A stretch of 64,000 nucleotides of DNA from Arenimonas metalli CF5-1 (GCF_000747155.1 NZ_AVCK01000001.1:35301-99300), one strand, 5' to 3'. Counted from the stretch's first letter, positions 41,713 through 49,223 are shown. The notes: generated from the sequence alone by a model not told the origin. Made by a program: numbers and translations.

Positions 41713-43671
41713 TCACGGCATTTGGCCGAGGTTTTCGGCGCGCAGCGGCTGCACGGCGCCATCGACGAATGCGCGCGGCGTGGTGGCGATGTCGGCGTCC
41801 GCCGGCAGCGGCTTGTCCTCGGCGATGTGCGCCCAGGCCGCGTCCAGCGCGCGATAGCCGTACGGCATCATCGGAACGTAGCGCATCGCCAGCACCGGCA
41901 GGCCGAGGAAGGCGTCGAAGTGCTGGGCGTTGCGAACGCGCCAGTAGCGGATCGCCGCACCGTCCTGCGCCGCCCAGCGCGCGTAGGCCGCGCCGCTGAA
42001 CGCTTCCGGCACGAGGCCGTCATCGGCGCCGTGCACCACGATGACGGGCAGGCCGGCGCGCGGCGGCGCGGCGCGGGTCTGCTCGATGCCGGCGCGCACC
42101 GCGCTTCCGGCGTCGTCCCAAAGCCCGCGCAGGCAGAGGTTGCCCGGGAGCGTCGGGTCGCCGCCTTCGGCCGGCGGGCTGCGCAGCGCGATGCCGTTGC
42201 CGGGCGGGATGCCGCTGCCGTCGCTCCACCAGGCCGCGCGTTCGGCGGCGGTGGGTGCGCGCGGCTGGCCCGACGCATCCAGCGCCGTGAAGGAGAAGCC
42301 GCAGGGCATGGCGTCCGGGCCGGTGCGCGCGTACGCGGAGGCGTAGGTGGCGTTCACCGCGCGCCAGAGGTCGAAGTTGCTGCTCAGCGCGCCCGCGGCG
42401 ATGGCTTCGTCGGTCCAGCCGCCGGCCAGCAGGTGCCGGCGCGCGGCCTCGGCCTGCGCGGCGGAATCGTCGGCGTCGACGAGGCCCGCCGCGCGCAGCG
42501 AGGCGCAGCGCGCGAAACCGGCCGTCGACGATGCGCCGCCGGGCCGCGCCAGCGGGACGGCGTCGAAGGCGCGGGCATTGAGCGCGCAGGGCATCCAGAT
42601 CGCCGCGTCGCTGGCGTAGTCGTAGAGCGGGCGGCCGCCGTCGCCGGGCAGGATGTTCGGCGACACCGCCAACACGGCGTCGAAGTGCGGCCCGCCGAGT
42701 TCGCCCGCGCGCAGCACCGCGCCGCCGCCGTTGGAGACGCCGACCGCGATCACGCGCGTGGTGTCGAAGGTCCAGGGGGCCGCGTCCGGATAGGCCAGCG
42801 AAAGCACCTGCAGCGAGAACTCGGCGGCCTGCGCCACGTGGTGGCCCCAGTCGGCTTCGGGATTGTCGCCTGAGTGGGCGTGCTTGACGGCGATCGGTGC
42901 CGCGCCGCCGGAGGCGCTGCCCGCGGCAACGGTTGCACCCGGCGTCGCGGTGTCGTCGGCGTTCGCACCATCAGCTGCGGCCATGGCCGGAACGCGGAAC
43001 TCCACCGGCGCGTCGCCATCGGCCAGCCGGCCGTCGAGGCCGAAACCGCGGCCATCGCGGGTATCCACGTAGCCGGTGCCCGCGCCCTTGTCGGTGTAGG
43101 CCACCGCGCAGCCGCGCGGCAGGCCCCAGGCACCGGCCAGCGCGATCGCGCCGTAGACCCCGCGCGAGCCGGACGAGGCGGCCACCACCACGCAGCGCGC
43201 CCCGGCATCGAACCCGTCGGGCACCTGCACCATCACGCGGTGCGGCTGCTTCCGGCCCGGCAGGCGCACCAGCGCGTGGTACTCGCGGCCCGGCACCGGC
43301 GCCAGCGCGCCGTAGGTCTCGGCGTAGCCGCCGCCCGGCGAGAGGTCGGCGATGCCGCGCCAGTTGGTCCAGATCGCGCGCCGGCGCAGTTCGGCCGCGG
43401 TCGGCTGCGCCGGGTCGGCGAAGGCGGGCGGGGTCGCGCTGCGCAGGCCGGCTTCGCCGAGGCCAGCGGTCAGCAGGTCGTCCCCGTCCCGGTGGGTGTG
43501 CAGCGAGATGCCCGCGTCCAGGTCCAGCGAAGGCGTGCGCGCGGCGTGGCCGGCGCAGCCCGCCAGCGCCAGGGCCAGCATCGAGGCCAGCGTCGCGCGG
43601 CGGCGGCGGTCCCAGGCCGGCGGCGTGCGCGCGGGCAGGGGGCGGGAGGGCGGGGTGGTCTTGGCGTTCAT
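41713..43671 (-). CDS. 3-hydroxybutyrate-oligomer hydrolase family lipoprotein
   Basis: Cleaves 3-hydroxybutyrate oligomers to monomer, the second step of PHB use. The 652-residue protein has a lipobox (LALAGC, Cys39) after an Arg-rich lead. Family landmarks: WTNWRGIADLSPGGGY, VVVAASSGSRGVYGAIALAG, VGVSNGGGAVLRAGELGG (nucleophile Ser near residue 310), NILPGDGG and HFDAFLG near the C-terminus offering the His. The start ATG (43671) is only 6 bases after a TAAGGT box on this strand, which suggests a leaderless messenger. Lipoprotein anchoring would put hydrolysis in the periplasm, consistent with import of oligomers by the nearby receptor. Confidence 0.85.
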   Translation of the reverse strand: MNAKTTPPSRPLPARTPPAWDRRRRATLASMLALALAGCAGHAARTPSLDLDAGISLHTHRDGDDLLTAGLGEAGLRSATPPAFADPAQPTAAELRRRAIWTNWRGIADLSPGGGYAETYGALAPVPGREYHALVRLPGRKQPHRVMVQVPDGFDAGARCVVVAASSGSRGVYGAIALAGAWGLPRGCAVAYTDKGAGTGYVDTRDGRGFGLDGRLADGDAPVEFRVPAMAAADGANADDTATPGATVAAGSASGGAAPIAVKHAHSGDNPEADWGHHVAQAAEFSLQVLSLAYPDAAPWTFDTTRVIAVGVSNGGGAVLRAGELGGPHFDAVLAVSPNILPGDGGRPLYDYASDAAIWMPCALNARAFDAVPLARPGGASSTAGFARCASLRAAGLVDADDSAAQAEAARRHLLAGGWTDEAIAAGALSSNFDLWRAVNATYASAYARTGPDAMPCGFSFTALDASGQPRAPTAAERAAWWSDGSGIPPGNGIALRSPPAEGGDPTLPGNLCLRGLWDDAGSAVRAGIEQTRAAPPRAGLPVIVVHGADDGLVPEAFSGAAYARWAAQDGAAIRYWRVRNAQHFDAFLGLPVLAMRYVPMMPYGYRALDAAWAHIAEDKPLPADADIATTPRAFVDGAVQPLRAENLGQMP

Positions 43672-43702
43672 GCACCGACCTTAGCAATGGCGACCGGGCA
43701 GG

Positions 43703-43724
43703 GCATCGTACCTTGGTACGACGC
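43703..43724. promoter_or_regulatory. Palindromic operator, hydrolase/dehydrogenase divergent region
   Basis: A 22-bp palindrome with arms GCATCGTACC and GGTACGACGC around TT; nine of ten arm positions pair and the inner 16 bp are perfect. Its centre (43713.5) lies 31.5 bp from TAGGGT (43745) of the dehydrogenase and 30.5 bp from TAAGGT (43683, minus strand) of the hydrolase, about -42 from both predicted starts. Confidence 0.78.
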
Positions 43725-43781
43725 GCCGGCCGGGCAGGCGCTGCTAGGGTGGATGTTCGCTTTCGCCGCCAGGACCACGCC

Positions 43782-44591
43782 ATGACCGATCGCTTCCTCG
43801 AAGGCCGCGTCGCCCTCGTCACCGGCTCCACTTCGGGCATCGGCCTGGCCATCGCCCAGGGCCTCGGCGCCGCCGGCGCACGGGTGGCGGTGAATGGACT
43901 GGGCAGCGCCGCGCAGGTCGGCGCCGCCGTGGATGCCGTCCGCCTGGCCGGGGCGCCCGATGCCCGCCACTTCGACGCGGACCTGTCCGACGCCGCCGCC
44001 ATCGAAAAGATGATGGCGGCGCTGGCGGAATGGGGCCCGGCCGACATCGTGGTCAACTGTGCCGGCGTGCAGCACACCGCGCCCATCGCCGAGATGCCGA
44101 CGGCCACCTGGGACAAGCTGATCGCCATCAACCTCAGCGCCGCCTTCCACACGATGCGGCTGGCGCTGCCGGGCATGGCCGCGCGCGGCTACGGGCGGGT
44201 GGTGAACATAGCCTCGGTGCACGGGCTGGTGGCGTCGGTGAACAAGTCGCCTTACGTCGCCAGCAAGTTCGGCCTGGTCGGCATGAGCAAGGTCGCGGGC
44301 CTGGAGTACGCCGGCGCCGGCTCGCGCGACACCGGTGGCGTGACGGTGAACTGCGTCTGCCCCGGTTGGGTCGAGACGCCGCTGATCGAACCGCAGATCG
44401 CCGCGCGCGCCGAAGCCGTCGGCGGCGACCGCGACGCCGGCGTGCGCGAACTGCTGCGCGAGAAGCAGCCCAGCGGCCGCATGTCGCTGCCCGCCGAGAT
44501 CGCCGACACGGTGCTGTGGCTCTGCCGCCGCCAGTCGCACAACCTCACCGGCGCCGCCATCCCCATCGACGGCGGCTGGACCGCGCAATAA
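43782..44591 (+). CDS. bdhA: 3-hydroxybutyrate dehydrogenase
   Basis: Oxidises 3-hydroxybutyrate to acetoacetate with NAD+, linking PHB monomer to central metabolism; cytoplasmic. The 269-residue SDR shows the cofactor loop TGSTSGIG, NCAGVQHTAPI, the catalytic Ser-Tyr-Lys in NIASVHGLVASVNKSPYVAS followed by K, and CPGWVETPLIEPQI. The QHTAPI and VHGLVAS segments are typical of this enzyme rather than generic SDRs. ATG 43782 follows AGGAC. It shares its promoter region and operator with the divergent oligomer hydrolase. Confidence 0.9.
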   Translation: MTDRFLEGRVALVTGSTSGIGLAIAQGLGAAGARVAVNGLGSAAQVGAAVDAVRLAGAPDARHFDADLSDAAAIEKMMAALAEWGPADIVVNCAGVQHTAPIAEMPTATWDKLIAINLSAAFHTMRLALPGMAARGYGRVVNIASVHGLVASVNKSPYVASKFGLVGMSKVAGLEYAGAGSRDTGGVTVNCVCPGWVETPLIEPQIAARAEAVGGDRDAGVRELLREKQPSGRMSLPAEIADTVLWLCRRQSHNLTGAAIPIDGGWTAQ

Positions 44592-44593
44592 GA

Positions 44594-44650
44594 AAATGGG
44601 GTCAGAGTAATTTTGCGTTTCAAACGCAAAATTACTCTGACCCCTTTTTT
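44594..44650. repeat. Long hairpin element, type A (bidirectional terminator-like)
   Basis: Two perfect 23-bp arms (44598-44620 and 44622-44644) around a single C, framed by AAAA and TTTTTT. Reading inward: GGGGTCAGAGT, AATTTTGC, GTTT. It fills the gap between the convergent dehydrogenase and EF-hand genes and should end transcription in both directions. A relative is at 63197-63245. Confidence 0.9.
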
Positions 44651-44651
44651 G

Positions 44652-44960
44652 TTACTTCCAGGCGGCGAGTTCGGCGTCGGTGATGCGGCCGTTGCGGTCG
44701 GTGTCCACCAGGCGGAATTCGCTGGCGAGGGCGTGGCTTTCAGGTACTTCCGCGCGCACCACGACGCCGTCGCCATTCTTGTCCAGCTGCGCGACGGTGG
44801 CGTCGTAGTCGCTGGCGTTCGGCAGCGGCGGCTGCACCGACTGCACGGTGACGGGACCGGTGCTGGCTTCGAAATCGACGCGCGCCCCCGTGGTTTGCTG
44901 CGCAAACGCAGCTCCGGCCGAGAGCGTGCCCAGCAGGGCGAGCGAGATCAGGGTCTTCAT
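44652..44960 (-). CDS. Small exported EF-hand protein
   Basis: A 102-residue protein with a signal peptide (MKTLISLALLGTLSAGAAFA) and two calcium-binding EF-hand loops, DKNGDGVVVRAE and DTDRNGRITDAE, in the C-terminal half. AGGAG lies just before ATG 44960. It is a periplasmic or secreted calcium-binding protein of unknown role; it breaks the PHB locus but is on the opposite strand and has no palindromic operator. Confidence 0.85.
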   Translation of the reverse strand: MKTLISLALLGTLSAGAAFAQQTTGARVDFEASTGPVTVQSVQPPLPNASDYDATVAQLDKNGDGVVVRAEVPESHALASEFRLVDTDRNGRITDAELAAWK

Positions 44961-45047
44961 GGCGGGATCTCCTGGAAAGGAATGTGCGGACGACCCTGCC
45001 GCTGGCACCCCGAACGTGCGGTGAACACCGAACCGGCGTTCAGCCTT

Positions 45048-45118
45048 CCTTGTAGGAGGGACTTCAGTCCCGAAGCTTTTCGCCGGAAAGCCTCGGGACT
45101 GAAGTCCCTCCTACAGGG
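45048..45118 (+). repeat. GTAG REP pair (ACT-type stems)
   Basis: Two inverted REP units (CTTGTAGGAGGGACTTC... and its partner ending CCTACAGGG). It lies in the 190-bp divergent gap between the EF-hand and LuxR genes, and ends 19 bp before the LuxR -10 box, where a -35 would be. Confidence 0.9.
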
Positions 45119-45137
45119 CGCGGGCCAGGGATGCGGA

Positions 45138-45143
45138 TAGAAT
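45138..45143 (+). promoter_or_regulatory. -10 box of the LuxR-type regulator
   Basis: TAGAAT in the context GGATAGAATCGGGCGC, only 7 bases before ATG 45151. The messenger would begin at or next to the start codon, so it may be leaderless. No ribosome site is seen. Confidence 0.55.
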
Positions 45144-45150
45144 CGGGCGC

Positions 45151-45810
45151 ATGACGCGACTGCTGATTGCCGACGACCATCCGCTGTATCGCCTCGCGCT
45201 CACGCAGGCGGTGCGCGGCGTGCTGCCCGATGCCACGATCCACGAGGCCGAGGACCTGCCGGGCGTGCAGGCCGCACTCGCCGCGCATCCCGACACCGAC
45301 CTCGTGCTGCTCGACCTGCACATGCCCGGCAGCCATGGCCTGGTCGGGCTGGCCTCGCTGCGCGCCGAGCACCCGGGCGTGGCCGTGGCGATGATCTCCG
45401 CGCACGACGACCCCGTCACCATCCGCCGCGCACTCGCGTATGGCGCCGCCGGCTACCTCACCAAGCGCGCCGACCTGTCCGAGCTGCAGGCGGGCCTGCG
45501 CGCCGTGCTGGCCTGCGAGGAATGGCTGCCGCCGGCGCTGCGCGAGGCGGTGAAGGGCGCGCCCGCCGAGCCCGGCGATCGCGAGACCGCCGCGCGGCTG
45601 GCCACGCTCAGCCCGCAGCAGTTCAAGGTGCTGGCGCGCGTGGCGGAAGGCCGCCTCAACAAGCAGATCGCCGACGAGCTTGGCATCCAGGAGCGCACGG
45701 TGAAGGCGCATATGAGCGCCATCTTCGAGAAGCTCGGCGTGCGCAACCGCACCCAGGCCGGCGTGCTGCTGGGCGCGCTGGCGCTGGCCGATCCCGCGCG
45801 CGAGGCCTGA
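45151..45810 (+). CDS. LuxR/NarL-type response regulator (CrbR/ErdR-like)
   Basis: A 219-residue DNA-binding response regulator. The receiver has the acidic pair ADDHPLY near the start, phosphoacceptor Asp55 in LVLLDLHMPG and Lys near 107 in GYLTKR. The HTH (about 154-205) is LSPQQFKVLARVAEGRLNKQ followed by TVKAHMSAIFEKLGVRNRTQ. Regulators of this type pair with SLC5-type kinases like the one at 38307-41633 and bind palindromic DNA as dimers. I infer that it recognises the palindromes at 34918 and 43703; the sequence cannot prove this. Its stop directly abuts the stop of the convergent gene (TGATCA). Confidence 0.88.
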   Translation: MTRLLIADDHPLYRLALTQAVRGVLPDATIHEAEDLPGVQAALAAHPDTDLVLLDLHMPGSHGLVGLASLRAEHPGVAVAMISAHDDPVTIRRALAYGAAGYLTKRADLSELQAGLRAVLACEEWLPPALREAVKGAPAEPGDRETAARLATLSPQQFKVLARVAEGRLNKQIADELGIQERTVKAHMSAIFEKLGVRNRTQAGVLLGALALADPAREA

Positions 45811-47136
45811 TCAGCGCCAGAACGGGATGCGGTAGGGCCTAGTGTCCGCGTCGACCGGGGCCCGCTCTTTTCCGGTCGGCGGCATCACCGTGAGTTCGTG
45901 GCGGCCGGCGGCCAGCGCCGACACCGGGATCATCGCCAGCAGCCCGCGCTGTCCCGTCTGCGGGTCTTCGGCGGCATCGAGCGGCACCGCGACCGGCTGG
46001 CCGTCGATGCGCAGGTCGAGAATGGCGGACAGGCAGGCCAGGCGCACGCGGTCGCCTTGCGGATCGTCCTGTGCCAGCGCCTCGGGGCAGCGTCGCTGCA
46101 TCGCCAGCGTGTGGCGCGACGGCAGGTAGGGAATGAACACGCGCAGGTAGGGACCGCGCACGACCGGGTCGGGGATGAAGGGCGGCGGCACCAGGATCAC
46201 CGCATCGCCGCGCTGGCTGGCGTAATGCATGGGCAGCAGGGTGTTCGAGCTCATCGCGCGATCGTCCGGCAGTCCCGGGTAATCACCGAAGCCCCAGCCG
46301 ACGCGCGCCGCGAAGGCCTGGTAGCTCACCACCGCCATCATCAGCGCCATCGTGATGCCCACCAGCCAGCCGGTGAGCCGGCCGCCCTCGTTGCTGCCGA
46401 ACAGCAGCAGCAGCGGGTTGCTGCTGCGGCTGAAACCCAGCGCTGCGTAGAACCGGAACCCGCGACGCAGCCAGCGTTGCTCGCGCGTGCCCTCCGACGC
46501 ACGCTTGCCCCGGCGCCGATCCCAGGCCACCAGTACGGCGAACGGCAGGTACATCAACAGGAACCCGCCCATCAACACGTAAAGCGTGGCGTCGCCGCCC
46601 GGGCCGCCGAGCGCGAGGTAGCCCCAAACCAGCCCGGTGCCGAGGCCCACGATCACGATCGGCATCAGCATCAGCGCCGCCATCCCGAAGCCGACGCCGA
46701 ACACGCGGCTGGCGAGGTTGTCGGCGCGCTCGATCAGCTCGGACATGTCGCCGCAGCGCTCCCGGCTGGTGTCGGTGTAGTAGGGGCCCATGCGCCGGAG
46801 CTTGTCCCAGCGGATGCCTTCCGGGTACACCGAATTCAGGCCGACCAGTGCGACCCAGTGGCCGCGCAGCGCGAGGTGGGCGATGAAGGTGGCGATCAGG
46901 GTGAGCAGGGCGAACTTGACGTAGACCCACAGCGCAATCACCAGCGCGCCGATTTCCACGGCGCTGCCGTTGTTCATGTTGAACATGACGCGGTCGACGA
47001 CCGCCGGCAGCTGCAGCAGGCCGAACACCGTGGCGCCGGAGATCAGCAGCTCCATGTCCCAGGTGGGCGTGGTGCGCTTGGGAAGCTGCTGCGGATCGTC
47101 GGTGCCGGGCGCGGCCGCGGCGTCGGACTGGTGCAT
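45811..47136 (-). CDS. Multi-pass membrane protein, unknown function
   Basis: A 441-residue protein I do not recognise. About six predicted helices lie between residues 28 and 290 (for example WVYVKFALLTLIATFIAHLA and PIVIVGLGTGLVWGYLAL). The C-terminal 150 residues are soluble and periplasmic in style, with YLRVFIPYLPSRHTLAMQRR and a predicted beta-rich domain. AAGGGGA precedes ATG 47136. Zero gap to the convergent LuxR gene. The upstream 100 bp are shared with the divergent gene at 47238 and contain one half-site GTACCAAG. Confidence 0.65.
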   Translation of the reverse strand: MHQSDAAAAPGTDDPQQLPKRTTPTWDMELLISGATVFGLLQLPAVVDRVMFNMNNGSAVEIGALVIALWVYVKFALLTLIATFIAHLALRGHWVALVGLNSVYPEGIRWDKLRRMGPYYTDTSRERCGDMSELIERADNLASRVFGVGFGMAALMLMPIVIVGLGTGLVWGYLALGGPGGDATLYVLMGGFLLMYLPFAVLVAWDRRRGKRASEGTREQRWLRRGFRFYAALGFSRSSNPLLLLFGSNEGGRLTGWLVGITMALMMAVVSYQAFAARVGWGFGDYPGLPDDRAMSSNTLLPMHYASQRGDAVILVPPPFIPDPVVRGPYLRVFIPYLPSRHTLAMQRRCPEALAQDDPQGDRVRLACLSAILDLRIDGQPVAVPLDAAEDPQTGQRGLLAMIPVSALAAGRHELTVMPPTGKERAPVDADTRPYRIPFWR

Positions 47137-47237
47137 GTTAGTCCCCTTGTACCAAGCGGCTAGGTTGGCAGACCGCGGCGGTTCCGGACAAGCGCGCGGT
47201 GGTAGCATCGGCGCCCTCATTCGAAGGCGGGCAAGGC

Positions 47238-47948
47238 ATGAAGAAGCTGCTGTTGATCCTGGCGTTGGTCATTGGCGCCGCGGTGGTGGGCAAGTCGCTG
47301 CTGTCGGACCAGCCGGTGCTGCTCCTGGCCAGCGGCGAGCTGAAGAACCCGTACGCGCCCGGCTCGGCGCTGCATGCGCAGCAGCAGGAGTTCGTGGACC
47401 AGTTCAACGCCGATCCGCAGCTGCGCGACCGCTTCGCCGGCACCTTCACCAGCAAGGGCCTGTATGCCGAGATGGACGCGGCGCTGCGCCGGGGCGCCCG
47501 GTCGCTCGATGGCGCGCAGCTGATCTCGGTGACCCGCGCCATGGCCGCCGTGATCCCTCGCCTGCAGCAGGCCAACTGCGCCAAGCTGATGCGGCCGAAG
47601 GACGACTTCGACCGGGTGCTGGGCGCCGACGTGCAGGGCGCCCTCGAGCGCCTGCCGCCGCGCCACCACCTCAACTTCTGGCGCTTCTACCTGGCCGCCC
47701 TCAAGGCCGAAGTCAACGACCTGCCCGAGCGCCCCATCGACCTGGCCGCACGCGAGCGCGCGCTGATGGAGCTGGGCCGCCGCTTCAACCAGAACGACGT
47801 CGCGCGCCTGCAGCGGGTGGTGCAGGACCCCCGCTCGGCGCCCGATGCAGACGCCTGCTGGGCCATCAATGCGTTCACCCACAACGCCACCCAGCTTTCG
47901 CCCGACCACGCCGAGGCGCTGGCCCGGCTGATCTGGGGCGGCCAGTAA
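47238..47948 (+). CDS. Exported or membrane-anchored protein, unknown function
   Basis: A 236-residue protein starting MKKLLLILALVIGAAVVGKS, an uncleaved anchor or signal, followed by a helical soluble domain (LHAQQQEFVDQFNADPQLRD; DACWAINAFTHNATQLSPDH). I chose ATG 47238 because GCAAGG precedes it and the hydrophobic N-terminus starts there. No known family is evident. It lies 4 bp before the next gene, so the pair probably forms one operon; TAGCAT upstream may be the -10. Confidence 0.65.
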   Translation: MKKLLLILALVIGAAVVGKSLLSDQPVLLLASGELKNPYAPGSALHAQQQEFVDQFNADPQLRDRFAGTFTSKGLYAEMDAALRRGARSLDGAQLISVTRAMAAVIPRLQQANCAKLMRPKDDFDRVLGADVQGALERLPPRHHLNFWRFYLAALKAEVNDLPERPIDLAARERALMELGRRFNQNDVARLQRVVQDPRSAPDADACWAINAFTHNATQLSPDHAEALARLIWGGQ

Positions 47949-47952
47949 GGCC

Positions 47953-48411
47953 ATGCCCCTCCTGGCCGGCCTCGCGCGGATGCTGGTCGCCACGCTGGGC
48001 CTGGCCTGGGCCAGCCCGGTGACGGTGGCGGGCCTGCTGGCCGGCCTGGCCGGAATGCCCTTCGGGGCCCGCGCGCGGTTCTCGGACGCGGCCCTGGTGT
48101 TCCATCGCTATCCCTGGGGTCCCGGCGGCGCGCTGACCCTGGGCAACGTGATCCTGCACACCGGCGCCAGCCTGGACGAGCCGGCCGTGACCTACGCCTG
48201 CCGCGCCCGCGGCGGCCGCGACCAGCAGGTGCGGCTGGGCGACCACGAGCGCGCCCACGTGCTGCAGTACCTGGCGCTGGGGCCGCTATTCCTGCCGCTG
48301 TACTTCGCCTGCGGCGGCATCAGCCACCGCAACCGCTTCGAGCAGGCGGCCGACCGCTACGCCCTGACCGGGCGCGGCTGGTGGCCCTGGCCGCGGCCCG
48401 AGGGGCTTTGA
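47953..48411 (+). CDS. Small membrane protein with an HExxH motif
   Basis: A 152-residue protein with a first hydrophobic helix region and the segment GDHERAHVLQYLALGPLFLP followed by LYFACGG. HERAH fits the HExxH zinc-binding motif of metallopeptidases, and the later FEQAADRYA provides a possible third ligand Glu. This resembles a miniature membrane metalloprotease, but catalytic activity is only inference. Immediately follows the gene at 47238. Confidence 0.6.
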   Translation: MPLLAGLARMLVATLGLAWASPVTVAGLLAGLAGMPFGARARFSDAALVFHRYPWGPGGALTLGNVILHTGASLDEPAVTYACRARGGRDQQVRLGDHERAHVLQYLALGPLFLPLYFACGGISHRNRFEQAADRYALTGRGWWPWPRPEGL

Positions 48412-48442
48412 CGCGACTCAAGGCGGCGTGAAAGGGCGGTGG

Positions 48443-48448
48443 TAAACT
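48443..48448 (+). promoter_or_regulatory. Candidate -10 box of the dioxygenase gene
   Basis: TAAACT in GGTGGTAAACTGCCCGG, 30 bp before ATG 48479, the same GGTANANT style seen at other promoters here. Confidence 0.45.
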
Positions 48449-48478
48449 GCCCGGCATCCCGAAACCCCTGGTGATGCC

Positions 48479-49057
48479 ATGTTGGCCCTCGAATTCCCCG
48501 GCAGCGACAAGCTGATCGCGATGATCAACGCGGCGGTCACCGGCGACTGCCAGCGCCACACCACCGACTGCATCCGCAATGGCCTCTCCGGGCTGATCCG
48601 AAACCGCGCGATGACCCTTCCGGCCTGCGTGCTCGAGCCGGTGGCCGACCACTACGCCCGCCGCGAGCTCTACCGCTGCGAGCTGACCGGCTTCAGCGTG
48701 GTGGCGATGACCTGGGGCCCGGGGCAGGGCACCGCCATCCACGACCATTCCGGCGTGTGGTGCGTCGAGGGCATCGTCGAGGGCCAGCTGGAGATCACCC
48801 AGTACGACCTGCGCGGGCGCGACGGCGACCGCTTCCAGTTCGAGCCCGTGGGCACCACGCTGGCCGGCGCCGGCTCGGCCGGCAGCCTGATCCCGCCGCA
48901 CGAGTACCACACCATCCGCAACCCCAGCGCCACCGACATCGCGGTGTCCCTGCACATCTACAAGCAGGCCCTGACCTGCTGCGCGCACTTCCACCCCGCG
49001 GGCGAGGGCTGGTACACCAAGGCCGAACGCCAGCTCGGCCTGGACGAAGCGGCCTGA
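48479..49057 (+). CDS. Cysteine dioxygenase-family thiol dioxygenase
   Basis: A 192-residue cupin that uses non-haem iron and oxygen to turn a thiol (cysteine or 3-mercaptopropionate) into a sulfinate. Iron ligands are seen as His88 and His90 in AIHDHSGVWCVEGIVEG and a third His near 159 in AVSLHIYKQA. Cys95 occupies the place of the cross-linked Cys of mammalian cysteine dioxygenase, which favours that enzyme, but substrate is uncertain. Its neighbours downstream are a tRNA and, on the other strand, a metX-like gene of sulfur amino acid synthesis. Confidence 0.82.
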   Translation: MLALEFPGSDKLIAMINAAVTGDCQRHTTDCIRNGLSGLIRNRAMTLPACVLEPVADHYARRELYRCELTGFSVVAMTWGPGQGTAIHDHSGVWCVEGIVEGQLEITQYDLRGRDGDRFQFEPVGTTLAGAGSAGSLIPPHEYHTIRNPSATDIAVSLHIYKQALTCCAHFHPAGEGWYTKAERQLGLDEAA

Positions 49058-49059
49058 GC

Positions 49060-49065
49060 TATAAT
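49060..49065 (+). promoter_or_regulatory. -10 box of tRNA-Leu(CAA)
   Basis: Perfect TATAAT in GAGCTATAATCGCC, 15 bp before the tRNA and only 2 bp after the dioxygenase stop. A -35 match is weak (CTGGAC or TCGGCC at poor spacing). Confidence 0.6.
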
Positions 49066-49079
49066 CGCCGCGCCAACGT

Positions 49080-49165
49080 GCCGGTGTGGCGGAATGGTAG
49101 ACGCGGGGGACTCAAAATCCCTTGGCAGCGATGTCGTGTAGGTTCGAGTCCTATCACCGGTACCA
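49080..49165 (+). tRNA. tRNA-Leu, anticodon CAA
   Basis: An 86-nt class II tRNA. Acceptor GCCGGTG pairs with CACCGGT (first pair G-U), CCA is encoded. The anticodon stem GGGGA/TCCCT encloses CTCAAAA, giving anticodon CAA, which reads UUG. The long variable arm (GGCAGCGATGTCGTG) fits leucine. Confidence 0.95.
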
Positions 49166-49167
49166 AG

Positions 49168-49188
49168 CAAATGAACCAGGTTCATTTG
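49168..49188. repeat. Perfect 21-bp palindrome right after the tRNA
   Basis: CAAATGAACC-A-GGTTCATTTG, arms of 10 bp around a single A, two bases downstream of the CCA end. It could be a processing structure or a trace of a tRNA-adjacent element; no integrase is nearby. Confidence 0.75.
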
Positions 49189-49197
49189 TCGATCAAG

Positions 49198-49223
49198 AGA
49201 CCCGCGCAAGCGGGTCTTTTGTT
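49198..49223 (+). terminator. Rho-independent terminator after tRNA-Leu(CAA)
   Basis: 8-bp stem AGACCCGC/GCGGGTCT with GCAA loop followed by TTTGTTTTTT. It ends the tRNA transcript. Its T run merges with the start of the CACGGAT repeat element. Confidence 0.9.

Noticed and set aside
47147..47158. GTACCAAG half-site upstream of the 45811-47136 membrane gene
   Set aside because: Only one arm of the GTACC-NN-GGTAC palindrome is present and it overlaps the probable ribosome site of that gene; likely chance.
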